Positions 46,105 through 55,434 of a stretch of 64,000 nt of DNA are shown piece after piece. The translations under genes were made by a program, and so were the position numbers. The stretch is taken from contig CAZSLO010000005.1 of the NCBI GenBank assembly GCA_964608025.1, positions 52,234 through 116,233 of the forward strand, in the 5' to 3' direction. Origin of the DNA: CAZSLO01 sp964608025. Lineage in GTDB: Bacteria > Chloroflexota > Dehalococcoidia > Lucifugimonadales > CAJWER01. Within the stretch, counting starts at the first letter, position 1; every line of letters starts with the position of its first letter. The notes beneath the pieces are model-generated. The model was not told the DNA's origin, searched no databases, and worked only from the letters and a program-made list of their open reading frames with translations.

Positions 46105-46827
46105 TTATTTGGAAATCTGGTCTATGGCTTGCTGTTGTATTTGGAAAAGAGAGCGGATGCCAGATTCTGCTAGTGATAGGATGTCTTCGAGAGTTTTCCT
46201 AGGGAAAGCGCCTTCTTCTGCGGTACCCTGTACTTCAATGAAATCTCCTTTATCAGTCATAACGATATTGAAGTCCACGGCGGCTCGATAATCCTCCTCG
46301 TAGTCCAGATCAAGCAGGGGTTCTTCATCTATTACTCCTACGCTGGTGGCAGCTACAGACCACTTCATCGGGATAGTTTCCAGATCCCTATTTCGCTCCA
46401 GTCCGCTTAGGGCCTGATACAAGGCTACGTATGCACCGGTGATTGCTGCGGTTCGGGTTCCTCCGTCGGCTTGTAGTACATCGCAATCCACGGTAAGGGT
46501 TCGCTCTCCCAATTTATTTAGATCCACAGCGGCTCTGAGGGATCTGCCAATTAAACGTTGTATTTCCTGTGTCCGTCCCCTTGGCCTGCTACCTTCTCGG
46601 CGGGTACGAGTTGTTGTAGATCTTGGCAGCATCGAGTATTCAGCAGTAATCCAACCTTGACCGCTGCCCTGAAGGAAACGAGGAACACCATTCTCTATCG
46701 ATACAGCACAGAGGACACGAGTTAGCCCTGTGTCAATTATTACAGAGCCTTCGGCGAAAGCCTGTACCCCTGTTTGAATATGGGTTTTACGTAGCTGGTT
46801 GTTACTACGTCCATCGGATCTTACCAA
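46105..46827 (-). CDS. rph: Ribonuclease PH
   Basis: 240-residue phosphorolytic 3'-5' exoribonuclease that trims tRNA 3' ends. It starts RSDGRSNNQLRKTHIQTG, has EYSMLPRSTTTRTRREG (about 66-82), the phosphate-binding GRSLRAAVDL region (about 93-102), DCDVLQADGGTRTAAITGAY (about 117-136) and D-residues in VDFNIVMTDKG (about 188-198). Length is typical. Confidence 0.95.
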   Translation of the reverse strand: MVRSDGRSNNQLRKTHIQTGVQAFAEGSVIIDTGLTRVLCAVSIENGVPRFLQGSGQGWITAEYSMLPRSTTTRTRREGSRPRGRTQEIQRLIGRSLRAAVDLNKLGERTLTVDCDVLQADGGTRTAAITGAYVALYQALSGLERNRDLETIPMKWSVAATSVGVIDEEPLLDLDYEEDYRAAVDFNIVMTDKGDFIEVQGTAEEGAFPRKTLEDILSLAESGIRSLFQIQQQAIDQISK

Positions 46828-46883
46828 GGCTATACCTCCAACGATATATATATGTCTATGTTACAGCACACTTGCAGAGAGGT

Positions 46884-48191
46884 TCATTTAGAGAACTCGC
46901 GAAGATACATGAAACGAATCTCAGAACGAGTTTTTCCATCTTCCATTCCATATACTGCGGCTATAGATTTATCAGATATTTGTACTAAAGATGCATACAT
47001 CATTGGGCCTGTATGTCGATCGATAATGATTTCTTCTGTATTTGGTGTCCAGCTAACCCCGTCATCTTTTGAAACTCTTAGGGCGGGTAAACCGAGATTT
47101 CTACCGATCTTGGATCGATAGGCAGTGATGATGAGACCTGATTTGAGTAGGAGCGTACTTGGCGTACCTGATCCCCTGAAGGCAGATGATGGTTGAGCCC
47201 ATGTTTTTCCCAGGTCATTGCTGATACTTGTATGGATGTTTGGGAAAAAACCGTCGGAGCGAATAGTTGCAAGAACACCACCGGTTTTTAACAAGAGCAG
47301 ATTAGGCTCTTGGTAGGGTTTGTTATCTTCGATACCGTTTCCTATTGTTGTTTTATTACTCCACGATCGCCCACCATCGGCAGATCGAATTACAAATGCG
47401 GACGGATATCTGCCTCCCTCGTGGTTTCCATAATATGCCAGTAACAGGTCACCATCTGGCAGCTCTAGTATTGGAGCAGATGTCGCAACAAATAATCCTG
47501 TTCCTACCTCTATCGGCTTGTCCCATGTTTCCCCGTCATCGGTTGAGTGTATGACATTTAGTCCGTTACGGATTGTCGACCGGGCAGAGATATCATATTT
47601 GAAATAATTTACGATCAGTGTACCGTCCGAGAGCAATGTAATGTTAGGATCACGTAGATCAAACGTCGGATGATCTATCACAGAGGACTCTGTAGACCAT
47701 GTTGATCCGCCATCAGTACTTTTCTTGAGGACAATGGCACCCCTGTCCGTGACGTGGAACTTGCCTTTCCGGTACACGACCAAGAGAGTTCCGTTTTGTA
47801 GTTTTACTAGTCCAGGGAACGCGTTATAGTTTTGGTCTCCAACTATAACGTTGTAGGTGTCATCTGAGGGTATGATCTGGGCTTGAGGGGTTTGGAATGG
47901 ACTGGAAGTTCTTGTGGGATTCTGTAGCGACGATGTAAGTGTTGACAGAGGGGTAGGGTAGATAATACTGGGTGATGCATCGGCTAAAGTACTTGGATTA
48001 TCTGCTGGCATAATATTATCCCAGCTATCTTTTTGAAAGATCTTGCATGCCATTAAAAGAATGACTAGGAAACAAAAAACTAGGCTTATAACTAACCGAC
48101 GTACTTTAAAAATGATTGGGCAGTTTTTTCCATTAGCTAATGACCTAGCAGTGGAAGTAACCAAATCCAAATATGGGGGAGTGACACGCAT
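46884..48191 (-). CDS. Lipoprotein with sialidase-fold (Asp-box) domain
   Basis: 435-residue predicted lipoprotein. A basic N-terminal stretch of about 32 residues precedes a hydrophobic helix and a lipobox LMAC with Cys49, then a Ser/Thr/Pro-rich linker (about 55-100). The propeller carries five Asp-boxes: STDGGSTW, STDDGETW, SADGGRSW, SNDLGKTW and SKDDGVSW. The FRIP arginine motif of the cytoplasmic paralogs is replaced by a NAFPGLVKL segment, so glycosidase activity is doubtful; a surface-binding role is possible. GAGG upstream of the ATG. It lies 56 bases upstream of rph in the same orientation. Confidence 0.75.
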   Translation of the reverse strand: MRVTPPYLDLVTSTARSLANGKNCPIIFKVRRLVISLVFCFLVILLMACKIFQKDSWDNIMPADNPSTLADASPSIIYPTPLSTLTSSLQNPTRTSSPFQTPQAQIIPSDDTYNVIVGDQNYNAFPGLVKLQNGTLLVVYRKGKFHVTDRGAIVLKKSTDGGSTWSTESSVIDHPTFDLRDPNITLLSDGTLIVNYFKYDISARSTIRNGLNVIHSTDDGETWDKPIEVGTGLFVATSAPILELPDGDLLLAYYGNHEGGRYPSAFVIRSADGGRSWSNKTTIGNGIEDNKPYQEPNLLLLKTGGVLATIRSDGFFPNIHTSISNDLGKTWAQPSSAFRGSGTPSTLLLKSGLIITAYRSKIGRNLGLPALRVSKDDGVSWTPNTEEIIIDRHTGPMMYASLVQISDKSIAAVYGMEDGKTRSEIRFMYLREFSK

Positions 48192-48310
48192 ATTTCCTCA
48201 ATATGGCGAGCTTGTCAGCCCATTCGATGTGAGTCTTGTTCGAGTGTATAGGAGTTGGACGGCCATTGGTAATGACCACGGAAAGGTTCAAACCATATCC
48301 TCCAGATTCC

Positions 48311-48338
48311 TTGACTGTTATTAGGGCGAAACTATAAT
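48311..48338 (+). promoter_or_regulatory. Promoter of pheS
   Basis: TTGACT (48311-48316) and a perfect TATAAT (48333-48338) are separated by 16 bases, placing the start near 48345 and leaving a leader of about 36 bases before the ATG at 48381. A second, weaker pair, TTGACG (48338-48343) and TATTAA (48360-48365), lies downstream. The leader is too short for a T-box. Confidence 0.72.
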
Positions 48339-48380
48339 TGACGAGTATTGCCAACACTTTATTAAAGATAGAAACAGCTA

Positions 48381-49436
48381 ATGAGTAGCAGCGATAGCGT
48401 ACAGCAAGTAAAAGAAATCGAAACCCAAGCCATGGAAGAGCTTGATGCCACTGTTGATGTTGAAGATCTGGATCGGTGGCGCATAGCATATCTGGGACGA
48501 AATGGACATCTGACTCAAGTATTACGGGGACTTGGTTCCCTTGACCCAAGGGACAGGCGCGTTGTAGGTGCGGAAGCAAATCGTGTCAAAACTGCTTTAG
48601 AATCTCGAATGGAGGCACACAAACTTGATCTTCGCAACAGCGCAATAACTGAGCAACTTTCACAGAAACATATAGATGTTACTCTACCTGGATGGCCTGC
48701 ACCCCAGGGGCGTCTTCACCCAATCACCCAGACCATAAGAGAGATCACAAGTGTGTTTAGATCAATGGGATTTGGAGTCGAAGAAGGTCCAGAAGTCGAG
48801 TGGGAAAGATACAATTTCGACATGCTGAACATACCTAAAGATCACCCCGCTCGTGATATGTGGGACACTCTCTGGGTCGACTATATGGATCAGGACGGAA
48901 CCAGGCCAATGTTGCTGAGGACACACACCTCGCCAATGCAAGCCCGCATAATGGAGTCCACTGACCCTCCGGTACGTGTGATTGTGCCGGGCAAAGCATT
49001 TCGTTACGAGGCTACGGATGCTACACATGAATGGCACTTTCAACAGGTCGAGGGTTTAGCTGTTGACGAAGGTATAACTTTCGCGGATCTAAAGGGCACA
49101 CTGTTCGAGTTTGCTCGTCAAATATTTGGAGAAGAGCGCCGAGTTCGTTTCCGCTGTGATTTTTTTCCATTCGTTGAGCCTGGTGTAGACATGTCTATAG
49201 ATTGTTTTAAGTGTGATGGAGAAGGATGTCGTATTTGTGGGAAAAGCGGCTGGATAGAAATTTTAGGAGCTGGGATGGTCCACCCTACTGTTCTTGAGGG
49301 GGTCGGATACGATTCGAAGAAATATTCTGGTTTTGCTTTTGGAATGGGAGTTGAGAGAATTTGTATGCTTTTGCATGGTATTGACGACATTCGCCTGTTC
49401 TACAACAACGATCTCCGTTTTCTTCGACAGTTTTGA
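48381..49436 (+). CDS. pheS: Phenylalanyl-tRNA synthetase alpha subunit
   Basis: 351-residue catalytic subunit of PheRS. An N-terminal coiled coil is followed by HPITQTIREI (about 113-122), motif 2 with RTHTSPMQARIM (about 176-187) and RVIVPGKAFRYEATDATH, and motif 3 GFAFGMGVERICMLLHGI (about 318-335). A C-terminal four-cysteine cluster CFKCDGEGCRICG (about 275-287) is seen in a subset of bacterial PheS proteins. pheT follows after 61 bases. Confidence 0.96.
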   Translation: MSSSDSVQQVKEIETQAMEELDATVDVEDLDRWRIAYLGRNGHLTQVLRGLGSLDPRDRRVVGAEANRVKTALESRMEAHKLDLRNSAITEQLSQKHIDVTLPGWPAPQGRLHPITQTIREITSVFRSMGFGVEEGPEVEWERYNFDMLNIPKDHPARDMWDTLWVDYMDQDGTRPMLLRTHTSPMQARIMESTDPPVRVIVPGKAFRYEATDATHEWHFQQVEGLAVDEGITFADLKGTLFEFARQIFGEERRVRFRCDFFPFVEPGVDMSIDCFKCDGEGCRICGKSGWIEILGAGMVHPTVLEGVGYDSKKYSGFAFGMGVERICMLLHGIDDIRLFYNNDLRFLRQF

Positions 49437-49497
49437 AGAAAAATCCAGTTCGATATAAGTCGAGGATATCATCACAATTGATATGACAGGCCAGTAA

Positions 49498-51915
49498 ATG
49501 CTTATACCCGTTTCTTGGTTAAAAAAATATGTCCCGGTTTCTGCTTCTCCAGCCGAACTCGCATATAGACTTACGATGGCTGGAACTGAGATTGGTGGGA
49601 TTGACGTGATTGGGGCTAACTGGGAACATGACAAGATTTTGGTCGGATGTGTTCTTGAGATTGCCCCACATCCGAATGCAGACCGGCTTACCTTGCCGAC
49701 CCTTGATTTGGGAGATGGTGAAAAGGTGACCGTGGTATGTGGTGCACCTAACATTGCGGTCGGTCAGAAGATCGCGTTCGCTAGAGAGGGCGCGATGTTG
49801 TTAAGCAACAAAAGCGGCAATATAGAACCCTTGAAGAAAGCGAAAATCCGGGACATCGTTTCTTCAGGAATGGTATGTTCAGAACGGGAACTAGGGCTAG
49901 GTGAAAATCACGAAGGTATACTAGTTCTAGATAATGATGTACAGATTGGTACACCCCTAGTCGATCTACTTGGAGATGCGATCCTGGATGCGGATGTGAC
50001 CCCTAACAGACCTGATTGTTTATCGGTATTGGGCATCGCCCGAGAGATTGGTGCCATTACAGGTGCTCAGGTATCTGAACCAGAAACAAGTTATCCAGAG
50101 ATTGGTAAGAAAATAAGTGACAGGGTGACGGTAGAGATTCAAGATACTGATTTGTGTGGTCGATATACCGCTGGGTTGGTTGATGATATCAAGGTAGGAC
50201 CTTCGCCTGAATGGCTACGGGAATTGTTGATTAAATCTGGCCAACGCCCAATCAATAACGTGGTTGATATCACGAATTTCGTTATGCTCGAGTATGGCCA
50301 ACCGATGCACGCCTTTGATTTCGACAAATTAGATGACAACAGGATCATCGTTAGGCAAGCTCGGAAAAAAGAAAATATAGCAACATTAGATGACGAAACA
50401 CATGATCTAATACCTCCAATGCTAGTTATTGCCAATTCATCATGTCCTGTTGCGATTGCGGGAGTAGTGGGTGGGGTAGCTACCAGCGTTGATGAAAATA
50501 CCGTATCTGTGCTTTTGGAGTCCGCAAACTTCAATTCCACGAATACCCACCGCACCAAGAGGGCCATTGGTGTGGCAACAGAGTCTTCTTACAGATTTGA
50601 GAGAGGGATTCGGGATGATCTAGCTCCCCGTGCCTTGAAAAGAGCAGTGGCCTTGTTGGTAGAGATTGCAGGAGGCACCGCAGCCACTGGGATAATCGAC
50701 GTTTTCCCGGATCCTGAACCGGTGCGCCAGGTTAATGTTACTAAAACGCGGGTGAAGCAGGTTCTTGGCATTGATATCTCAATGTCCCAGATTCAGGAAG
50801 TGCTTGAATCTTTGGGATTTGAGATGTGTGATAGTGACAAAGACAAACTACTAATGCAGGTTCCATATTGGAGATCAGACGTAAAAATCGAAGATGATGT
50901 AATCGAGGAGATCGCGCGTATTATCGGATATGAGGAAATTCCTACCTCTGTAATATCGGCACCAATTCCGCACCATGCACCAAGGCCGTTCGAAGAATTG
51001 AGAGAACAAGTTCGAGACGCTCTTGCGAATGCAGGTATGCAGGAAGTCATTACTTATTCTTTGACTAACCGGGAGATGCTTGATCGTATCGGTGTCCTCG
51101 AGGGTATCCCCGAACCTCTTCAATTGACAAATCCGATGAGCCGTGATCTTCAGGTACTCAGGACAAGTCTTCGAGCTGGAATGTTTCGTACGTTGGAGAC
51201 AAATCTTCGTATGTCACGTGGTGAAGGACTAAGGCTATTTGAAATTGGACGAATCTTTATTCCTAGGGAACAGGATCTTCCAGATGAAAAACAGGTAGTA
51301 GTAGGCGCTTTTTCAGGTCCGCGATTTCCTGCATCTTGGCTCGTGGATCCACATAACCTAGATTTCTTTGATGCCAAGGGCGCTCTGGAGGTCCTGTTTG
51401 CACATATTGGTGTAGATGCGATCTATGAACCATCTGAAGACTCGATAATGCTTCCTGGGAGTATTGCACAATTACTTGTTGGAGATAGACCAGTGGGATT
51501 GGTTGGAGAAGTACACCCGGCGGTGCTTGAGGGATTTGATATTTCGGATACTACAGTAGCGATGTTTGAAATTGATCTCAGAACACTCTTTGAAGTTTCA
51601 GGTCAAAAAACTATTGGTTATTTTCCTACCAATCGATATCCAGAATCAGAACGCGACATAGCGATTACCGTAGATGAGAACATACCGTCCACACAGATCC
51701 AAAAAATAATAGATCGGCATAAGCTTGCAAAAGAAAGCCAGCCATTTGATTTGTATACTGGTGTAGGTGTGCCGGCTGGAAAAAAATCTATTACATATCG
51801 AGTCATATTTCAATCAGAAAAGGCAACCCTAACTTCAGAAATAATAGACAGGGCACAGGGAGACATACTTCGACAGTTAGAGCGTGAACTAGGTGCAGAA
51901 CTCAGAACTCAGTGA
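49498..51915 (+). CDS. pheT: Phenylalanyl-tRNA synthetase beta subunit
   Basis: 805-residue PheRS beta chain. The N-terminal tRNA-binding (EMAP-like) domain runs to about 150 (HPNADRLTLPTLDLG, VVCGAPNI), followed by the B3/4 editing domain with VVDITNFVMLEYGQPMHAFD (about 260-279), B5 domains with DVTPNRPDCLSVLGIARE, the catalytic-like core and the C-terminal anticodon-binding FDX-ACB domain (YPESERDIAITVDE to the end). Length is typical. Confidence 0.96.
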   Translation: MLIPVSWLKKYVPVSASPAELAYRLTMAGTEIGGIDVIGANWEHDKILVGCVLEIAPHPNADRLTLPTLDLGDGEKVTVVCGAPNIAVGQKIAFAREGAMLLSNKSGNIEPLKKAKIRDIVSSGMVCSERELGLGENHEGILVLDNDVQIGTPLVDLLGDAILDADVTPNRPDCLSVLGIAREIGAITGAQVSEPETSYPEIGKKISDRVTVEIQDTDLCGRYTAGLVDDIKVGPSPEWLRELLIKSGQRPINNVVDITNFVMLEYGQPMHAFDFDKLDDNRIIVRQARKKENIATLDDETHDLIPPMLVIANSSCPVAIAGVVGGVATSVDENTVSVLLESANFNSTNTHRTKRAIGVATESSYRFERGIRDDLAPRALKRAVALLVEIAGGTAATGIIDVFPDPEPVRQVNVTKTRVKQVLGIDISMSQIQEVLESLGFEMCDSDKDKLLMQVPYWRSDVKIEDDVIEEIARIIGYEEIPTSVISAPIPHHAPRPFEELREQVRDALANAGMQEVITYSLTNREMLDRIGVLEGIPEPLQLTNPMSRDLQVLRTSLRAGMFRTLETNLRMSRGEGLRLFEIGRIFIPREQDLPDEKQVVVGAFSGPRFPASWLVDPHNLDFFDAKGALEVLFAHIGVDAIYEPSEDSIMLPGSIAQLLVGDRPVGLVGEVHPAVLEGFDISDTTVAMFEIDLRTLFEVSGQKTIGYFPTNRYPESERDIAITVDENIPSTQIQKIIDRHKLAKESQPFDLYTGVGVPAGKKSITYRVIFQSEKATLTSEIIDRAQGDILRQLERELGAELRTQ

Positions 51916-52062
51916 GACAACGGCCAGTTGCTTTTCAAAAAATCATCAAAACCCCTGTATTAGCACAATCCGTAGTCGTTAACTAAACTTAAATAGATAA
52001 CCTACCAGTTAGTGGAATTAGTTTCGTAGTGTGTAAGTAAAGCCCTAAGTTGATAATCGAGA

Positions 52063-52088
52063 CTACTCTTCCCTGGTGGAACGAGTAG
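52063..52088 (+). repeat. Small inverted repeat upstream of moeA
   Basis: CTACTC (52063-52068) and GAGTAG (52083-52088) with a 14-base loop lie within the roughly 230-base space between pheT and moeA. It does not match the Moco riboswitch as far as I can judge. No gene is seen in this space. Confidence 0.3.
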
Positions 52089-52142
52089 ATATCCAGTTTT
52101 ATATAAGCATTGGTAGAACAATTTCACGACCATAAAGATGAG

Positions 52143-53405
52143 ATGATGATCAGTGTAGAGGAGGCCCGTATTCGTATACTTGGCCACTTCGACATTCTTG
52201 ATCCTGAATTTAAGCCTATCCTTGATGCTCAAGGACAGGTTCTAGCGCAGGATGTGGTAGGTCCATTTGATCTTCCGCCTCTGGACAATTCCGCGATGGA
52301 TGGGTATGCGATCGTATCCGGAGATGTGGCAGAAGCTTCTCCATATAATCCTGTAACTCTTAGAGTAGTAGGATTTTTAGCAGCGGGACAGGTTCCGACA
52401 AAAAATGTTGTGCCTGGCACTGCGATCAGGATCATGACAGGAGCACCTATACCCGATGGTGCTGATGCTGTAGTTCCATTTGAAAATACGGACGAAATGG
52501 ATCGTAAATCATCGGGCCGGGAACTTTCAGAGATCGATGTAAGAATAGAGGTACCCGTATCAGCCAATATTCGATCAGCAGGTGATGATGTTAAGAAGGA
52601 TGATCGAGTAATCCCAAAAGGAAATACCCTAGGTGCGGCGGAGATAGGGGTGCTAGCTTCTCTTGGTTACGAACACGTCAATGTATTCCGGCGACCTATC
52701 GTAGCTATCATTGCGACTGGTAATGAACTCTTGGGTATAGGAGGCGAACCTGAAGTTGGAAAGATTTACGATAGCAATAGCTACAGCTTGGCCGCCTCTG
52801 TAAGGAATGCCGGCGGTGTACCTAGATTGGTTGGAATTGCACTTGATGATGTGGACGATCTCAGCAACAAACTTGAAGCTGGCTTGTCGTCTGACATACT
52901 CTTGACGTCAGCGGGTGTATCCAAGGGCGATTATGACATAGTCAAGGACGTTATAGCCGACCGTGGACAGATCGACTTGTGGTCTGTACGAATGAGGCCG
53001 GCCAAACCCCTGGCGTTTGGTATGCTGGACCTAAATAAAAATAACCCAGTACCCCACTTAGGGCTTCCTGGCAACCCGGTAAGTGCCTTAGTAGGCTTTG
53101 AACAATTTGGACGTCCAGCTATACGAAAGATGATGGGTCACAAAAAACTAGATCGCCCAACGATCTGGGCAACTCTTGAAGAGCCTATCTACAATTATGA
53201 TAATCGCAAGGTGTTCGCACGTGTTGTGGTAAAGAAACGGAAAGGTCGGTACTTTGTTAACCTAACAGGAAATCAGAATTCGAACATATTGACATCCATG
53301 ACTCGTGCTAATGGTTTAGCTATTTGTCCTGAAGACCTTCCTGTGAAGGAGCCGGGGCAGTTGGTTGAAGTGCAAATGTTAGATTGGCCTGAAGAGGTCT
53401 TCTAA
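52143..53405 (+). CDS. moeA: Molybdopterin molybdenumtransferase
   Basis: 420-residue MoeA that inserts molybdate into adenylylated molybdopterin. I start at the ATG at 52143 (or the next ATG at 52146), where the family N-terminus ISVEEARIRIL begins; the frame extends to a TTG at 52110. Landmarks: PPLDNSAMDGYAI (about 45-57), RIMTGAPIPDGADAVVPFE, the MPT-binding TGNELL and SGVSKGDYD-like segment (ILLTSAGVSKGDYDIV) and the closing GLPGNPVSALVGFE. The unknown gene at 53468 follows after 62 bases. Confidence 0.93.
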   Translation: MMISVEEARIRILGHFDILDPEFKPILDAQGQVLAQDVVGPFDLPPLDNSAMDGYAIVSGDVAEASPYNPVTLRVVGFLAAGQVPTKNVVPGTAIRIMTGAPIPDGADAVVPFENTDEMDRKSSGRELSEIDVRIEVPVSANIRSAGDDVKKDDRVIPKGNTLGAAEIGVLASLGYEHVNVFRRPIVAIIATGNELLGIGGEPEVGKIYDSNSYSLAASVRNAGGVPRLVGIALDDVDDLSNKLEAGLSSDILLTSAGVSKGDYDIVKDVIADRGQIDLWSVRMRPAKPLAFGMLDLNKNNPVPHLGLPGNPVSALVGFEQFGRPAIRKMMGHKKLDRPTIWATLEEPIYNYDNRKVFARVVVKKRKGRYFVNLTGNQNSNILTSMTRANGLAICPEDLPVKEPGQLVEVQMLDWPEEVF

Positions 53406-53467
53406 TATTGATAAGGTAGCAATCGGAGAATCGAATTACACTAGTTTCAAGAAAGCAGGTACATCAA

Positions 53468-53887
53468 ATGGCCGAAAAATCTACATCGCAGCCTAAATAC
53501 AGATTGGACACGAAAAATGAACATGCAAATACCTCGTCACTATCGGTCTTGATAGCTGAACGCAAATGTTACCAGCATCGTCCAGTGGAAAATCAGCACT
53601 CTGTACTGGACACTAGGCCCGAGGATCATATTCGTGAAATCCGGGAACACTGTTCGAAAACTCCGGACTACCTTTTGCCTGACACCCCTATAAAGGAAGC
53701 CATATTTAGGATGATGATAGCCGGTGGTAACAAGTCGGTGACTCCCCTACAAGTTAGCGATCATCTGTCGGATAGGTGGGCTACAAGTGGACAACCTCGT
53801 TACATATCAGAGGGTGTTATACAAAATATCATGGACAACAGTAAGAATTGGTTCATCCACCCGGTTGCAGATCAAAAAAGAAGATAG
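53468..53887 (+). CDS. Hypothetical protein downstream of moeA
   Basis: 139-residue protein I do not recognise. The first 50 residues are polar and probably disordered, with an internal ERKCYQHRP segment. The C-terminal two-thirds looks compact and helical: PDTPIKEAIFRMMIAGGNKS, then TPLQVSDHLSDRWATSG and VIQNIMDNSKNWFIHPV, a pattern compatible with a winged-helix DNA-binding domain, although this is only a secondary-structure impression. ATG start, with AAGCAGG weakly upstream. Likely cotranscribed with moeA. Confidence 0.6.
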   Translation: MAEKSTSQPKYRLDTKNEHANTSSLSVLIAERKCYQHRPVENQHSVLDTRPEDHIREIREHCSKTPDYLLPDTPIKEAIFRMMIAGGNKSVTPLQVSDHLSDRWATSGQPRYISEGVIQNIMDNSKNWFIHPVADQKRR

Positions 53888-53893
53888 GTTTTT

Positions 53894-53935
53894 ATACCGG
53901 TACTAGGTAGAAAGCTGCTTTACCTAGTGTGGTAT
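53894..53935. repeat. Long inverted repeat downstream of the unknown gene
   Basis: Arms ATACC...ACTAGGTA (53894-53909) and TACCTAGT...GGTAT (53921-53935) pair almost completely around an 11-base loop. There is no U-run after it on either strand, so it is not a standard terminator. Confidence 0.4.
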
Positions 53936-54084
53936 CTGGATAGAAGATTTTACGTTGTACAACAACACAGATGCGTAGTAATGCATACCCCTTTCCCATA
54001 AGAATAACTAATCCCGCACTTTACTGACCTCCAGTTATTCAAACTTGGAGTGGTTGCTATTGTTCTCAAAGCAGTGAAAGCTAA

Positions 54085-54127
54085 GGGAATTTCATCCTAT
54101 ATCTAGAGGATGAAATTAAGAATTCCC
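54085..54127. terminator. Hairpin between the convergent moeA and tartronate-semialdehyde-reductase-like units
   Basis: A 10-base stem, ATTTCATCCT (54089-54098) with AGGATGAAAT (54107-54116), is extended by outer GGGAA (54085-54089) and TTCCC (54123-54127) segments. Its place 38 bases past the stop of the minus-strand gene suggests a transcript-end structure, possibly bidirectional, though without a U-run. Confidence 0.4.
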
Positions 54128-54164
54128 ACGCACTACTTGCTATTTTTGCCTCGGCAAGGAATGC

Positions 54165-55061
54165 CTATTTCCCGCTCACAGTGACGCCTGCCATATCCTC
54201 GATGAAATTGGCGATCGCGGCGTGATCAGCATCTGCCTTACCATCATTCATTAAAGACCCTAGCATCTGTTGTATTAGGCTTGTGACGGGCAATGGAACA
54301 CCAATTTCCTTGCCAGTTAGCAAAGCATTGTGGAGATCTTTCTGGTGTAGGCGTATCCGGAATCCCGGATTGAAGTTGCCTTCGATAATCATGGGCGCCT
54401 TAGCATCCATAACAGTACTCCCAGCCAGTCCGCCCCGGATGGCTTGGTACACAGTATTGGGATCAAGTCCAGCCTTTTTGGCAAGTACGAGAGCTTCACA
54501 AACCGCTTCGATATTTGCCGCGACGATTATCTGGTTGGCGAGCTTGGTCGTGTTGCCGGCGCCATAGTCACCACAGAGGACTATACTTGCGCCGAGAATA
54601 CTGAACATATCTTTGTATTGGTCGAAGACTTCCTGTTTTCCTCCTACCATTATCGCGAGGGATCCATCTATAGCTTTAGGTTCTCCCCCACTAACTGGGG
54701 CATCAAGGAAATCCACCTGTGCTGTTTCGCATGCCACAGCAATTTTTTGAGATGTGCCAGGTGCTATAGAACTCATGTCTATTACTGTTGATCCAGCTGA
54801 AGCACCTTCAAGCACGCCGCCTTCACCTAAAATCGCTGCCTCAGAATCAGCTGAATCTGGGACCATTGTGATTACCACAGGGGTTCTTTCTGCAACCTCT
54901 CGGGCACTTCCTGCAGCTTGGGCACCGTCTGTAACTAGCTCTTCAACGGAGGTGCCAACGACGTCGTAGACCGTTAACGAATATCCGGCCTTGATTAAAT
55001 TTCTGGCCATCGGCCGACCCATGATACCGAGTCCTACAAAACCCACATCTTTGTTATCCAT
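54165..55061 (-). CDS. 3-hydroxyisobutyrate/tartronate-semialdehyde reductase family dehydrogenase
   Basis: 298-residue beta-hydroxyacid dehydrogenase. The ATG at 55061 is chosen because AAGGAG (55068-55073) lies six bases upstream and the Rossmann motif VGFVGLGIMGRPMA follows; an upstream TTG at 55082 is in frame but less likely. Substrate-binding DAPVSGGEPKA (about 119-129), GYGAGNTTKLANQ with the catalytic Lys (about 165-177) and FRIRLHQKDLHNAL (about 234-247) are present. These fit 2-hydroxy-3-oxopropionate reductase (GarR/GlxR) best, but 3-hydroxyisobutyrate dehydrogenase cannot be excluded. Confidence 0.86.
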   Translation of the reverse strand: MDNKDVGFVGLGIMGRPMARNLIKAGYSLTVYDVVGTSVEELVTDGAQAAGSAREVAERTPVVITMVPDSADSEAAILGEGGVLEGASAGSTVIDMSSIAPGTSQKIAVACETAQVDFLDAPVSGGEPKAIDGSLAIMVGGKQEVFDQYKDMFSILGASIVLCGDYGAGNTTKLANQIIVAANIEAVCEALVLAKKAGLDPNTVYQAIRGGLAGSTVMDAKAPMIIEGNFNPGFRIRLHQKDLHNALLTGKEIGVPLPVTSLIQQMLGSLMNDGKADADHAAIANFIEDMAGVTVSGK

Positions 55062-55434
55062 TTGAGTCTCCTTTTGGGACAAGATTGATTTGGATGCTTT
55101 GTCATATTGAGAGGATTAAGAGTGCATCACATTTTTGATACCTTGCATTATTGAAGAGCGCGGTACTAGCGTCAAGGACCCAGTGACAATTAACTTGTTC
55201 CTATCAACTATCAATTAACCCCGAACTCCTTGGTTATCTAAAAAAATTGTTTGCAGAACCTTAATGTGAGATCTAATGACAAGTGATATCTTTTGTATAG
55301 AACAAGTTTTTATACGAAACTGAATTGTAAGGACTTGTGTTTATCAGTACTGGTGTCAGGTAGAAGTATCTTGTTGAAATAGACTGATATGAGGAAATCC
55401 GGATGTATCGTTGGTTGATATAGGAGATTGTTTA
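55062..55434 (+). other. 373-base intergenic region between divergent genes
   Basis: AT-rich. It should contain both promoters, but I see no clear -35/-10 pair. Ribosome sites for the two flanking genes lie at its ends (AAGGAG at 55068-55073 for the minus-strand gene; AGGAGA at 55422-55427 for the OsmC gene). No coding potential noticed. Confidence 0.4.

Noticed and set aside
51916..52142. Moco riboswitch before moeA
   Set aside because: Only a six-base hairpin is visible, and I could not match the riboswitch core. A covariance search would be decisive.
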